Below are positions 8,324-16,638 of a stretch of 38,321 bases of DNA, piece by piece. Numbering within the stretch: the first letter of the stretch is position 1; every line of letters begins with the position of its first letter. Both the position numbers and the translations under genes were made by a program. Under the pieces are notes generated by a model, which was not told where the DNA came from, did no database searches, and worked only from the letters and a program-made list of their open reading frames with translations. Source of the stretch: Oscillospiraceae bacterium (GTDB lineage Bacteria; Bacillota; Clostridia; Oscillospirales; Acutalibacteraceae); NCBI GenBank assembly GCA_022487055.1, contig JAKVJJ010000017.1:1-38321 (forward strand). The letters are read 5' to 3'.

Positions 8324-8352
8324 ATTATAGTACGGAATTATGCAAGAATCAA
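8324..8352 (-). promoter_or_regulatory. Sigma-A promoter of pckG
   Basis: The minus strand has TTGATT (8352-8347), a 17-base spacer and TATAAT (8329-8324), about 60 bases before the start codon. Confidence 0.7.
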
Positions 8353-8374
8353 GGAAGCAATCCTTAACATTTGT

Positions 8375-8404
8375 AAAAAAATGCCGATAAAATTTTCCAT
8401 ACGG
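8375..8404 (-). terminator. Weak possible terminator after tsaD
   Basis: On the minus strand a short imperfect stem (CCG-T-AT with AT-CGG, arms near 8404-8399 and 8388-8384) is followed by CA and seven T residues (8381-8375). It sits just after the tsaD stop. The stem is weak; the T-tract and location are the main support. Confidence 0.35.
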
Positions 8405-8410
8405 AAATAA

Positions 8411-9430
8411 TCAACTGATACTGTTTTCTTGCATAGGCATTTCTGGGCGGGCATTCAGGTCAGGACCGGCGATGTGGCCGGCGAGAAATTCATAATATGC
8501 CTGCGAGCCGACCATAGCGGCATTGTCACCGCACAGGGAAAGTTCCGGCCGGTAAAACTGCCAGCCATGTTCCTGACAGATGCTTTCCATCCGACGGCGC
8601 AGCAGCCGGTTGGCGCTGACTCCGCCCGCAATTACCAATTTTGTGGAGTCGGTGTCACTGGCGGCTTTGACAAAGTTGCGCTCCAGACAGTCCACCACGG
8701 CTTTTCGGTAAGAGGCAGCCAAATCCTTTACCGGCAGTGTTTCGCCGCGCTGCTCCGCATTGTGAATCACATTGATAACAGCGGTTTTTAAACCGGAAAA
8801 ACTGAAATCATAAGGGGAACCGTCCACATGGGGATGCGGTAGGGAATAGGCATTTTCGTTTCCGCCCTCCGCTGTTTTGTCCAGTTCAATTCCACCCGGA
8901 TAGGGCATTCCCATTGCGCGGGCGGCTTTGTCAAAGGCCTCTCCGGCGGCATCGTCACGCGTTTGTCCCAGTACAGTGATGTCGGTGTAATCTTTTACTT
9001 GGACAATGTGCGTATGTCCGCCGGAAACGACAAGGCCGAGAAACGGCGGCTTCAGTTCCGGGCTGGTAATGTAGTTTGCAGCAACGTGACTGCGCAGATG
9101 ATGCACCGGTACAAGCGGCTTGTGGGATGCCATGGCGAGTCCTTTCGCAAAGTTGACACCCACCAGAAGTGCACCGATGAGTCCCGGCGCGTAAGTGACG
9201 GCAACAGCGTCCACATCAGAAAGCTGCAGCCCGGCATCCTCCAATGCTTTTTTGGTGACAGGCACCACGGCTTCACAGTGGCGGCGGCTGGCGATTTCCG
9301 GCACGACTCCTCCATAGAGTTTGTGTTCTTCCACCTGAGAAGCAACCACGCTGGAGAGAACTTTGCGTCCGTCCTCCACGATTGCCGCGGCTGTTTCATC
9401 ACAGGAACTTTCCAATGCAAGTATTTTCAT
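8411..9430 (-). CDS. tsaD: tRNA N6-adenosine threonylcarbamoyltransferase TsaD
   Basis: Catalytic subunit that transfers the threonylcarbamoyl group from its adenylate to A37 of ANN-decoding tRNAs, working with TsaB and TsaE. The 339-residue protein begins MKILALESSCDETAAAIV and contains the Kae1/ASKHA features: metal-binding VHHLRSH near residue 110, GLVVSGGHTHIV, the GDAAGEAFDK-type loop and C-terminal GGVSANRLLR. Start 9430 has TTAGGAG 7 bases upstream. The frame is open for 56 more codons, but those overlap the preceding gene and lack family similarity. It follows the repeat-bearing HTH gene by 52 bases; rimI lies one gene upstream, while tsaB and tsaE are not in the window. Confidence 0.96.
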   Translation of the reverse strand: MKILALESSCDETAAAIVEDGRKVLSSVVASQVEEHKLYGGVVPEIASRRHCEAVVPVTKKALEDAGLQLSDVDAVAVTYAPGLIGALLVGVNFAKGLAMASHKPLVPVHHLRSHVAANYITSPELKPPFLGLVVSGGHTHIVQVKDYTDITVLGQTRDDAAGEAFDKAARAMGMPYPGGIELDKTAEGGNENAYSLPHPHVDGSPYDFSFSGLKTAVINVIHNAEQRGETLPVKDLAASYRKAVVDCLERNFVKAASDTDSTKLVIAGGVSANRLLRRRMESICQEHGWQFYRPELSLCGDNAAMVGSQAYYEFLAGHIAGPDLNARPEMPMQENSIS

Positions 9431-9482
9431 ATGCTGACTCCTAAGTAAATTCTCAATCACAGCAGTGGTGCACCTGAAAAAT

Positions 9483-10601
9483 TCAGTGCAGATGGCTGCT
9501 AAAAATATAAAAGAACGGGATGGTAAGGTAAAGCATCCATGCGGGGTGCCATTTGTCAAAGAGGAAACCTGCCAGCAGGAACAGAATTGTGACCACAACG
9601 GGGTAGCAGCCGAGGATTCCTCCGTAAAAAACCGGTATCATTAGAAAGATAAGCCAACCGGGGTGCCACTGTTTAAAAAGAAAACCAAGTACCAGATACA
9701 GCATGGAAGTTAGCGGCGCAAATACGGGACTTACCAGGGAATGCAGCGGAGAAATAATAGTTAAGAGAAGCTGCAGAAACAGTACGCTGAGCACCGGTGC
9801 AACCATCATGACAGCTTCCATAGTTGTATAGTGCTTTTTATATACAGCAGGATTTTGATAGTAGGAATGCGGCGCTGCATTTGTATACGGTGGTGCTCCC
9901 CACACAGGTGGCTGATTCTGCCGGGAATCCGCATTGCCGGAAAAGTTCTGGCTGTCGGCAGTGCTGTTTGTGGAATATGGGTTTGCATTGCCGGCGAAGT
10001 TCTGACTGTCAGCGGTGCTGTTTGTGGAATATGGGTTTGCACTGCCGGAAAAGTTCTGGCTGTCGGTGGCGTTGTTTGCGGAATACGGGTTTGCGCTGCC
10101 GGAGAAGTTCTGGCTGTCGGCGGTGCTGTTTGCGGAATACGGGTTTGCGCTGCCGGAGAAGTTCTGGCTGTCGGTGGCGCTGTTTGTGGAATATGGGTTT
10201 GCATTGCCGGCGAAGTTCTGACTGTCAGCGGTGCTGTTTGTGGAATATGGGTTTGCACTGCCGGAAAAGTTCTGACTGTCGGCGGCGTTGTTTGCGGAGT
10301 ATGGGTTTGCGCTGCCGGCGAAGTTCTGGCTGTCGGCGGCGTTGTTTGCGGAATACGGGTTTGTATTTTCTGCATCGGCTGTATTGGAACCGACCGGGCC
10401 GTCTGTTTTTAGCAGGTCGTCCAGTGAAACATGATACAGACGTGCCAGCATGATCAGGTTATCTGTATCCGGTGAGGACTCGGCACGTTCCCACTTGGAA
10501 ACCGCCTGACGGCTGATGCCGAGTTTAGCGGCCAAATCTTCTTGGGACAAGTTGTTCTTTTTGCGGAGCAGGACAAGCCGATTGGCAATTTCAATATTCA
10601 T
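9483..10601 (-). CDS. Membrane-anchored HTH (XRE/Cro-CI) regulator with eight 18-residue repeats
   Basis: A 372-residue protein in three parts. Residues 1-65 are a Cro/CI helix-turn-helix (ANRLVLLRKKNNLSQEDLAA, SRQAVSKWERAES), expected to bind DNA. Residues 81-224 are eight tandem copies of an 18-residue unit with consensus NPYS(A/T)N(N/S)xxDSQNF(A/S)G(S/N)A, low-complexity and hydrophilic, acting as a linker. From about 255 to the end are hydrophobic segments, including two related motifs FKQWHPGW and FDKWHPAW each followed by a membrane-spanning stretch. The start has AAAGGAG upstream. The layout suggests a regulator tethered to the membrane, perhaps sensing a membrane state; ligand and targets are unknown. 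It lies between rimI and tsaD. Confidence 0.85.
   Translation of the reverse strand: MNIEIANRLVLLRKKNNLSQEDLAAKLGISRQAVSKWERAESSPDTDNLIMLARLYHVSLDDLLKTDGPVGSNTADAENTNPYSANNAADSQNFAGSANPYSANNAADSQNFSGSANPYSTNSTADSQNFAGNANPYSTNSATDSQNFSGSANPYSANSTADSQNFSGSANPYSANNATDSQNFSGSANPYSTNSTADSQNFAGNANPYSTNSTADSQNFSGNADSRQNQPPVWGAPPYTNAAPHSYYQNPAVYKKHYTTMEAVMMVAPVLSVLFLQLLLTIISPLHSLVSPVFAPLTSMLYLVLGFLFKQWHPGWLIFLMIPVFYGGILGCYPVVVTILFLLAGFLFDKWHPAWMLYLTIPFFYIFSSHLH
9930..10361. repeat. Eight tandem 54-bp repeats inside the HTH regulator
   Basis: Eight direct copies of a 54-bp (18-codon) unit, 432 bp, all in frame. The copies differ at only a few positions. A 95-base stretch at 9964-10058 is identical to 10180-10274, exactly four units (216 bp) apart, indicating that a block of units was copied. 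Copy number is likely variable among strains. Confidence 0.95.
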
Positions 10602-10699
10602 AATAATTCTCCTTTATCTGGTCAATCTCGGGAAAATCATAGCAAAAAGGCCGGTTGCGCACCACCGCTTCTGCTTTTCAGTGCCGCAACTATTGGTTT

Positions 10700-11146
10700 C
10701 TAAGCAAAGCGGCGGGTGAGAATCAGCGCATCTTCCGATGGTTTGGTGTAAAAACTGCGCCGCCTGCCCTCCTGCTGAAAACCAAGTTTTTGATACAGGG
10801 CAAGTGCGGGCAGATTGCTTTCCCGAACTTCAAGCGATACAAAGGTGCCGCCGTGATTCTGTGCATAACTGAGCAACGCCTGCACAGCGGTCTGACCAAT
10901 GCCATGTCTGCGGAATTCCGGCAATACCGCAATGTTGTCGATATACCCCTCTGTGCAGACAAAGTGCATTCCGCCGTATCCGGCCGGCACCCCGTCTGCC
11001 AGCACCACACGAAAGACAGCGGTGCCACTGGTTAATTCTGCCCGCAGACCGCTTTCCGTCCATGGGGTGGAGAAACAGACCTGCTCCATGTGCGCGACAG
11101 CCGCAATGTGTTCCTCTGCCATAGGAAGAACTTCCAGATGTGTCAT
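10700..11146 (-). CDS. rimI: Ribosomal protein S18 alanine N-acetyltransferase RimI
   Basis: A 148-residue GNAT acetyltransferase. RimI acetylates the N-terminal alanine of S18 with acetyl-CoA. Hallmarks are HMEQVCFSTPWTESGLRAEL near the N-terminus, typical of RimI, the acetyl-CoA motif FRRHGIGQTAVQALL (about 88-102), and VSLEVRESNLPALALYQKLG with the conserved asparagine and tyrosine. Its ATG overlaps the stop codon of the upstream rlmA in ATGA, so translation is probably coupled. In many Firmicutes rimI lies between tsaB and tsaD; here a regulator gene stands between it and tsaD. Confidence 0.93.
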   Translation of the reverse strand: MTHLEVLPMAEEHIAAVAHMEQVCFSTPWTESGLRAELTSGTAVFRVVLADGVPAGYGGMHFVCTEGYIDNIAVLPEFRRHGIGQTAVQALLSYAQNHGGTFVSLEVRESNLPALALYQKLGFQQEGRRRSFYTKPSEDALILTRRFA

Positions 11147-11973
11147 GTGCTTTGCCTTTTATATACCAGAAAGTCAAACCCGATCTCCGTCTGCAGGTTG
11201 GAAACAGCTTTCAGCTTTTCGGAGCCTTCCTTCGGCGTCTTCCAGAAATACGGTGTCATGGCAAACAAATCCTGCACAGCTTGACCGGTCAGGGAAAGCT
11301 TTCCGCGCACCGGAATCCGTTCCAGAAACTGAAATCCGGTGTACTCTGTGTCTTTTTCCTCATTTTCATAAGGCTTTTCATACAGAATTTCTTTTAGACC
11401 GAAAAGGTGACGGGCACTGGGCACTGCCAAAAGGAAATATCCGCCCGGTTTTGTCACCCGCGCAAATTCTTCCGGCACGACCGGTGCAAACACATCTGTC
11501 AGCAGGTCAGTGGAAGCGGTTGGAACCGGCAGGGAAAAACTGCTGGCAACGGCAAAAGAAATGTTCGGCGCAGCTTTTGCAGCACGGCGAATGGCTTCTT
11601 TGGAAATATCACACCCAAAAATTTCCGGTTGCCTGCCGCTTTGCTGCAGGGTTGCACACAGCCGCTCGGTGTAATAGCCTTCTCCGCATCCAGCATCCAG
11701 CACGACCGGTACTGGATTGGTCAGCAAACGGCAGGAAGCGGCATTCAGTGCGTCGCTGAAAAGCTGATAATACCCGGCAGACAGAAATCTTCGCCGTGCC
11801 GTGACCATTTCCCGGTCATCGCCAGGGGCATGGCTGTGCTTTTTATTGGGTGGCAGCAAGTAAAGATAGCCCTCTTTTGCAAAGTCAAAGCTATGCCCGT
11901 TTTCACACGCAACCGAATGATTACAATTTGTATAATATAATTGTTTATTACAGATTGGACAAGAAAAGTACAT
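11143..11973 (-). CDS. rlmA: 23S rRNA (guanine-N1)-methyltransferase RlmA
   Basis: A 276-residue class I SAM-dependent methyltransferase with an N-terminal zinc finger, Cys5, Cys8, Cys23 and His27 (SCPIC, CENGHSFD), followed by FAKEGYLYLLPP, both characteristic of RlmA. The SAM-binding motif is VVLDAGCGEGYYTE (about 90-103), followed by FGCDISKEAIRRA. It methylates N1 of a guanine in helix 35 of 23S rRNA (G745 or G748, depending on subgroup; not resolved here). GGAGG lies 5 bases before the start. It is 60 bases downstream of polA and overlaps rimI by four bases. Confidence 0.92.
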   Translation of the reverse strand: MYFSCPICNKQLYYTNCNHSVACENGHSFDFAKEGYLYLLPPNKKHSHAPGDDREMVTARRRFLSAGYYQLFSDALNAASCRLLTNPVPVVLDAGCGEGYYTERLCATLQQSGRQPEIFGCDISKEAIRRAAKAAPNISFAVASSFSLPVPTASTDLLTDVFAPVVPEEFARVTKPGGYFLLAVPSARHLFGLKEILYEKPYENEEKDTEYTGFQFLERIPVRGKLSLTGQAVQDLFAMTPYFWKTPKEGSEKLKAVSNLQTEIGFDFLVYKRQST

Positions 11974-12033
11974 CTATACCTCCGGCAGAAAATCCATCTG
12001 CCAAATTAATTTGCAGGGCTGTCTGAAATTTTC

Positions 12034-14649
12034 TCAGGCTTTCGCTTCATACCATGTCTTTCCGGCCTTTGCATCAGCCGTCAGCGGCACGGCAAGCTGT
12101 ACGGCGTTTTCCATTTCTTCCTGCAGCAGCTTTTTGACCGTTTCCGCTTCTTCTTCCGGTGCTTCCACAATCAGTTCATCGTGTACCTGCAAAATCAGTT
12201 TCGCATGGAGTTTTTCTTTCTGCAGACGGTTTTCCACATGAATCATTGCAATCTTAATAATATCCGCTGCGGCACCCTGAATCGGCATATTGCGTGCCAC
12301 ACGTTCTCCGAAAGAACGCAGATTAAAGTTGCTGCTGGAAAGTTCCGGCAGATACCGCCGCCGGCCGAACATGGTTTCCGCATAGCCTTTGTCCTTAGCT
12401 TCCTGCACGGTGCGTTCCATATAGTCCTTAATGCCACTATAATGATGCAGATATTCCTTGATATAGGTGTCAGCTTCACTGCGGGTAATATGAAGCTGCT
12501 TTGCGAGGGAAAAAGCACCGATGCCATATACAATGCCGAAATTAACCGCCTTGGCGCGGCTGCGCATCAGAGGGGTGACCATTTCCTCCGGCATATGGAA
12601 TACCTGTGCGGCAGTGGCGCGATGAATATCCGTTCCGCTTTTAAACGCTGCAATCATGTTTTCATCATTGGCGGCATGGGCAAGCACCCGCAGCTCAATC
12701 TGGGAATAGTCCGCGTCAATCAGCACACAGCCGGGGCGGGCGATAAAGAACCGCCGCAATTCTCGCCCAAGGTCTGTGCGCACCGGAATATTCTGCAGAT
12801 TCGGTTCGGTGGAACTGATGCGGCCGGTACGGGTTTCCGTCTGATTAAAGCTGGAATGGATGCGTCCGTCCGGCGCGATGACTTTCAGCAGACCGTCGCA
12901 GTAAGTCGACTTTAATTTATTGACGGTGCGGTACTGCAGAATCAGCTCCACCACCGGATGGTCATAGCGCAGATTTTCAAGCACAGCGGCACTGGTTGAC
13001 CATCCGCTTTTTGTCTTTTTCCCGTGCGGCAGGGAAAGTTTGTCAAACAGTGCTTCTCCCAATTGCTTGGGGCTGTTTAGATTAAATTCATAGCCCACCT
13101 GTTCCCAAATTTCTTTTTGATAGGCCAGTACTTTTTCATCCAGAGCCTTGCCATAATCTGCAATTCCGGTGCGTGCAACGGCAAATCCGGTTTGTTCCAT
13201 ATGCGCCAGCACACGGGCAAGCGGCTGTTCGATTTCCTGCAGCAGGGCGGTTTCATCGGATTCGGCAATTTTGGATTCCAGTGCGGAGCAGAGCTTTGGC
13301 AGGGCACAGACACGCGCACAGGAATTCAGCATATCTGCGCGCAGCAAATCCTGCGGTTGCATATTTTCCAGTGTGACATCCTCACCGGGCAGAGGCGCGC
13401 CGTATTCCTGACATAGCCGGTCATAATCGTATCCGCTGGCCGTTGCGTTCAGCAGATAAGCCGCCAAAAGCGCATCCATGGAAAGAACAAGCGAATGTCT
13501 GGCAGCTTCAGCGGCAGAGAACAGCGGCTTGCTGTCATAGGTGCAGCAGGGCAGGCCGAGGGCAAAAATCTGCTTCCACTCTTCTGGATCTTCCAGCAGA
13601 TAAACTTTGCCGTCCTGCGCAATCGAGAGTCGCTGCAGTTCCCGGTTTTCAAAATTGCCGAGCAGAAAAACTTTTCCGCTTTTCTGCAGGGAAGCACACA
13701 AACTGTCCATGTCCGGATGCAATACCAGTACTGCCGTATCGGAAGCGGCAACCTTAGCTTCTTCTGGTGCAGAGGTGGCCGCCCCCCAGTCCATTTTATC
13801 GAGCAGTTTAAAGAATTCCAGACGGCGCATCAGGGCGGAGGCTTTTTCCCGGTCGGCAGGAGCCTTCACATAGGATTCCGGATTGCTGTCAATCGGTGCA
13901 TCTTTGCGTATGGTACCGAGTTCCCGTGAAAGATAAGCGCTTTCCTTGCCGTTCTGCAGCTTCTGACGCAGATTATCACGTATTTCCAGCTCGTCTAAGT
14001 GTTCATAGATGTAATCAATGGAATGATACTTTTGAATGAGGTCGCCTGCGCCTTTCGGGCCGATGCCCTTCACACCGGGAATGCAGTCGGAAGTATCTCC
14101 CTGCAGTGCCTTGATTTCAATCATTTCCGGCGGTGTGACACCGTAATCCTCCATCACACGCTGTTCATCAAATAAGGTCACCTGCGGCTGGCCGTATTTG
14201 GTGCTGGCAAGACGAACGGAAACATAAGACCCGACGAGCTGCAGGCTGTCACGGTCTCCGGTGGCAATCACGCAGGTGTCCTTCCGCTCTGTGCAGGAAG
14301 CGCCCAGCGTTCCCAAAATATCATCGGCTTCAAACCCTTCACAGGTGACCAACTTGTAGCCGAGCAGCGTGAGCAACTCTTTCAGATTTGGAAGCTGCTG
14401 CGCCAATTCCGGCGGCATTCCGTGGCGGTTCGCCTTGTAACCGGCATAGCGTTTGTGGCGGAAAGTCGGCGCCTTCAGGTCAAAGGCAATGGCAGTGGCA
14501 TCCGGCCGAACTTCGCTTTCCAGCTTTTGCAGCATGGTAAGAAAACCATAAATACCGTTTGTGTAAAGTCCATCTTTTGTTGAGAGAAGCTTGATACCGT
14601 AAAAAGCGCGGTTAAGAATGCTGTTGCCGTCCAGAACAAGTAATTTCAT
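12034..14649 (-). CDS. polA: DNA polymerase I
   Basis: An 871-residue family A polymerase for Okazaki fragment maturation and repair. The N-terminal 5'-3' exonuclease shows LLVLDGNSILNRAFYG, ATGDRDSLQL and GVKGIGPKGAGDLI. The polymerase domain shows motif A DYSQIELR (647-654), motif B RSRAKAVNFGIVYG (about 696-709) and motif C QVHDE (about 821-825). The central region lacks the DxE pair of an active 3'-5' exonuclease; it keeps only traces such as MDALLAAYLL, as in Bacillus PolA, so proofreading is probably absent. GGAGG lies 5 bases before the ATG. It follows the pentapeptide-repeat gene by 57 bases and precedes rlmA. Confidence 0.97.
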   Translation of the reverse strand: MKLLVLDGNSILNRAFYGIKLLSTKDGLYTNGIYGFLTMLQKLESEVRPDATAIAFDLKAPTFRHKRYAGYKANRHGMPPELAQQLPNLKELLTLLGYKLVTCEGFEADDILGTLGASCTERKDTCVIATGDRDSLQLVGSYVSVRLASTKYGQPQVTLFDEQRVMEDYGVTPPEMIEIKALQGDTSDCIPGVKGIGPKGAGDLIQKYHSIDYIYEHLDELEIRDNLRQKLQNGKESAYLSRELGTIRKDAPIDSNPESYVKAPADREKASALMRRLEFFKLLDKMDWGAATSAPEEAKVAASDTAVLVLHPDMDSLCASLQKSGKVFLLGNFENRELQRLSIAQDGKVYLLEDPEEWKQIFALGLPCCTYDSKPLFSAAEAARHSLVLSMDALLAAYLLNATASGYDYDRLCQEYGAPLPGEDVTLENMQPQDLLRADMLNSCARVCALPKLCSALESKIAESDETALLQEIEQPLARVLAHMEQTGFAVARTGIADYGKALDEKVLAYQKEIWEQVGYEFNLNSPKQLGEALFDKLSLPHGKKTKSGWSTSAAVLENLRYDHPVVELILQYRTVNKLKSTYCDGLLKVIAPDGRIHSSFNQTETRTGRISSTEPNLQNIPVRTDLGRELRRFFIARPGCVLIDADYSQIELRVLAHAANDENMIAAFKSGTDIHRATAAQVFHMPEEMVTPLMRSRAKAVNFGIVYGIGAFSLAKQLHITRSEADTYIKEYLHHYSGIKDYMERTVQEAKDKGYAETMFGRRRYLPELSSSNFNLRSFGERVARNMPIQGAAADIIKIAMIHVENRLQKEKLHAKLILQVHDELIVEAPEEEAETVKKLLQEEMENAVQLAVPLTADAKAGKTWYEAKA

Positions 14650-14706
14650 GGGTACCTCCGGAGATGATTGGTGGATTGCAGATAGCCTGTCAGATTTCGA
14701 TGCCTG

Positions 14707-15336
14707 TCAGAATTTTACATGGATACCCAGCAGGCCGGCCAGACCTGCTGCCTGCGTCAAATTGACGGTGATGTCCTTCAATTCGGCAGGCGGCGCGGAA
14801 ACGACCGGCGACAAAAATTCACCGCTGGAAAAATCAATGCCCGCAAGCGGCGTTTTAAAGAAACTGCTGCGCACAAACCGGCAGTCCTTTGCAGTGAAAT
14901 GTTTCAGCCTGCATTCCGCCAAAGAAGCTTCTTCAAAGTCACATCCGGAAAAATCCGGTTCAGTCATGCGCCCACGGTCAAAGATAGCATACTGAAAGGT
15001 GCTGTCCGCAGCCTTTGTGTGTTTCCAGATACTGCCGCCAAAGTTTGTGCCGATGCACCGGCAGTTCTGAAAACAGCAGCGCTCAAAATAGCTGTCGATG
15101 CAGATGCTGTTGGAAAAATCGCAGTGGGAAAATGTCACATCTGTGAAAGAGACACCTTCAAGGGAACAGGCGGCGAAAGCACAGCCGGAAAAAGTACACT
15201 GACGAGCATCCAGCCGGTCAAGTTCGGCGTGGTCAAGAGAGATTGCCTCAAAGTTTTCACCGATGAGAGGTGTTTCCTCCTGAAGATATGGCTGAAGGAA
15301 TGTCATAAAATCATTATTTGGCTGTGTATTGGTCAT
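14707..15336 (-). CDS. Pentapeptide-repeat protein
   Basis: A 209-residue protein whose middle (about residues 28-165) is built of A(D/N)LxX-type five-residue repeats: CTFSGCAFAACSLEGVSFTD, CDFSNSICID, CCFQNCRC, DFSGCDFEEASLAECRL. These form a right-handed quadrilateral beta-helix. It resembles the stand-alone YjbI/Qnr-like group; Qnr proteins protect gyrase by DNA mimicry, but most homologs have no known role and resistance should not be inferred. Unusually many cysteines occupy repeat positions. GAGAGGAG precedes the start. It heads the minus-strand run into polA. Confidence 0.9.
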   Translation of the reverse strand: MTNTQPNNDFMTFLQPYLQEETPLIGENFEAISLDHAELDRLDARQCTFSGCAFAACSLEGVSFTDVTFSHCDFSNSICIDSYFERCCFQNCRCIGTNFGGSIWKHTKAADSTFQYAIFDRGRMTEPDFSGCDFEEASLAECRLKHFTAKDCRFVRSSFFKTPLAGIDFSSGEFLSPVVSAPPAELKDITVNLTQAAGLAGLLGIHVKF

Positions 15337-15368
15337 CTGCAGGCTCCTCTCTGACGTTTCTGCTTTTT

Positions 15369-15377
15369 ATTATACCA
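15369..15377 (-). promoter_or_regulatory. Extended -10 promoter for the pentapeptide-polA operon
   Basis: The minus strand reads TGGTATAAT, an extended -10 element, about 30 bases upstream of the pentapeptide-repeat start. No strong -35 is visible. Confidence 0.55.
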
Positions 15378-15439
15378 CGATTCGGCGGTACGGAAAAGGA
15401 ATTGACTGCGGAAAAACTTTTGTTTGCAGACAAAGGGTG

Positions 15440-15445
15440 TATAAT
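15440..15445 (+). promoter_or_regulatory. Possible -10 element of dusB
   Basis: TATAAT lies 31 bases before the dusB start codon; the -35 region (TTTTGT at 15418) is a poor match. It is divergent from the pentapeptide-repeat promoter. Confidence 0.45.
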
Positions 15446-15476
15446 AGGGAAAGATAAAGGACAGGCGGAGGAAATT

Positions 15477-16451
15477 ATGCTGAAAATCGGAAATGTGGAA
15501 CTGACCGGACAGGCACTGTTGGCACCGATGGCCGGGGTGACAGACCGGGCATTCCGGGAACTTTGCGTCCGCTTTGGTGCGGGCTACTGTGTGACAGAGA
15601 TGGTCAGTGCCAAGGCATTGGAACACCATGACCGGAAAACCGATTCTTTGATGGATATTGGGCCGGATGAACACCCATGTGGTATCCAGATTTTCGGAAG
15701 TGAGCCGGATACCATGGCGTTAGCGGCAAAATATGCACTTGCTTTCGGGCCGGACATCATTGATATCAATATGGGCTGCCCGGTGCCGAAAATCAATTCC
15801 TCCGGCAGTGGCGCGGCACTGATGAAGACACCGGAACTCTGCGGGGAAATTGTGGCGGCAGTCAAGGACGCAGTTCCGGTGCCGGTCACGGTGAAAATCC
15901 GCACGGGATGGGATAGCGGCAGCATCAATGCTCCGCAGGTTGCTAAGATTTGTGCGCAGGCCGGTGCGGATGCCATTGTTGTGCACGCGCGGACAAAGAC
16001 ACAAATGTATAAGCCAGGGGTGGACTGGCACGTGATTCGTGCGGTGAAGGAAGCCGTGGATGTGCCAGTGATTGGCAATGGTGATGTGACCGGCCCGGTG
16101 GCGGCGGCGCATATGCTGGAACAGACCAGCTGTGACGCCGTAATGATTGGGCGCAGTGCCATGGGCAATCCGTGGATTTTTCAGCAGATCAATGCGGCAT
16201 TGCGTGAACAGGTGGAGATAATTCCGGCTCCTGGCATTTATCAGCGGCTGGAGGTTATGCTGCAGCATATTGCCAAAATGGTAGAGTATAAAGGGGAGCA
16301 TCGTGGCATGCATGAGGCCCGCAAACACGTTGCATGGTATCTGCACGGTCTGCGCGGCGCGGCTGACTTTCGCCGGCGCTCCGGAGAACTAGAAACGTTT
16401 CATGACTTGGAAATGCTGGCACGGGATGTCCTTGCCGACAATAAAGGCTAA
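15477..16451 (+). CDS. dusB: tRNA-dihydrouridine synthase DusB
   Basis: A 324-residue FMN-dependent enzyme that reduces specific uridines of tRNA to dihydrouridine. The TIM-barrel signatures are LLAPMAGVTDRAFRELC (about 14-30), INMGCPVPKI with the catalytic Cys101, VKIRTGWD, VVHARTKTQMY, VIGNGDV and MIGRSAMGNPWIF, followed by the helical C-terminal domain with the conserved RKHVAWYLHG. The start at 15477 has GGCGGAGG upstream; the frame is open further upstream but overlaps the promoter zone. It is monocistronic, ending in a terminator. Confidence 0.96.
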   Translation: MLKIGNVELTGQALLAPMAGVTDRAFRELCVRFGAGYCVTEMVSAKALEHHDRKTDSLMDIGPDEHPCGIQIFGSEPDTMALAAKYALAFGPDIIDINMGCPVPKINSSGSGAALMKTPELCGEIVAAVKDAVPVPVTVKIRTGWDSGSINAPQVAKICAQAGADAIVVHARTKTQMYKPGVDWHVIRAVKEAVDVPVIGNGDVTGPVAAAHMLEQTSCDAVMIGRSAMGNPWIFQQINAALREQVEIIPAPGIYQRLEVMLQHIAKMVEYKGEHRGMHEARKHVAWYLHGLRGAADFRRRSGELETFHDLEMLARDVLADNKG

Positions 16452-16476
16452 GCTCGGCCAAAAACCGCGCTTTTTT
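16451..16476 (+). terminator. Intrinsic terminator of dusB
   Basis: AGCTCGG and CCGCGCT pair (one mismatch) across a 7-base loop and are followed by TTTTTT; the stem starts at the last base of the dusB stop codon. Confidence 0.7.
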
Positions 16477-16501
16477 CGCAATTTGAGTCGCACGATTTCT
16501 C

Positions 16502-16531
16502 TTGTATTCTCTATTGTGTTTGTGCTAAAAT
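16502..16531 (+). promoter_or_regulatory. Possible sigma-A promoter for the single-pass membrane protein gene
   Basis: TTGTAT (16502-16507), an 18-base spacer and TAAAAT (16526-16531) lie about 107 bases upstream of the GTG start. Confidence 0.45.
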
Positions 16532-16638
16532 AGTAGGCATTGATGAATTGATAAATCTTCCATTCCTAAGGAATTGGATATGAAATGATGTCCGGACAGG
16601 CTCTGTATGGTTTGTCCGGTACTGGAGGTAAAGCAACA

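Noticed and set aside
9930-10361. Regularly spaced repeats that could suggest a CRISPR array
   Set aside because: The units are contiguous with no unique spacers, are in frame inside a gene, and no cas genes are present.
9824-10453. Overlapping plus-strand frames of about 200 codons with repeated Cys/Arg or Val/Cys-rich units
   Set aside because: The 54-bp repeat has no stop in these frames, so any frame stays open; the HTH and membrane segments exist only in the minus-strand reading.
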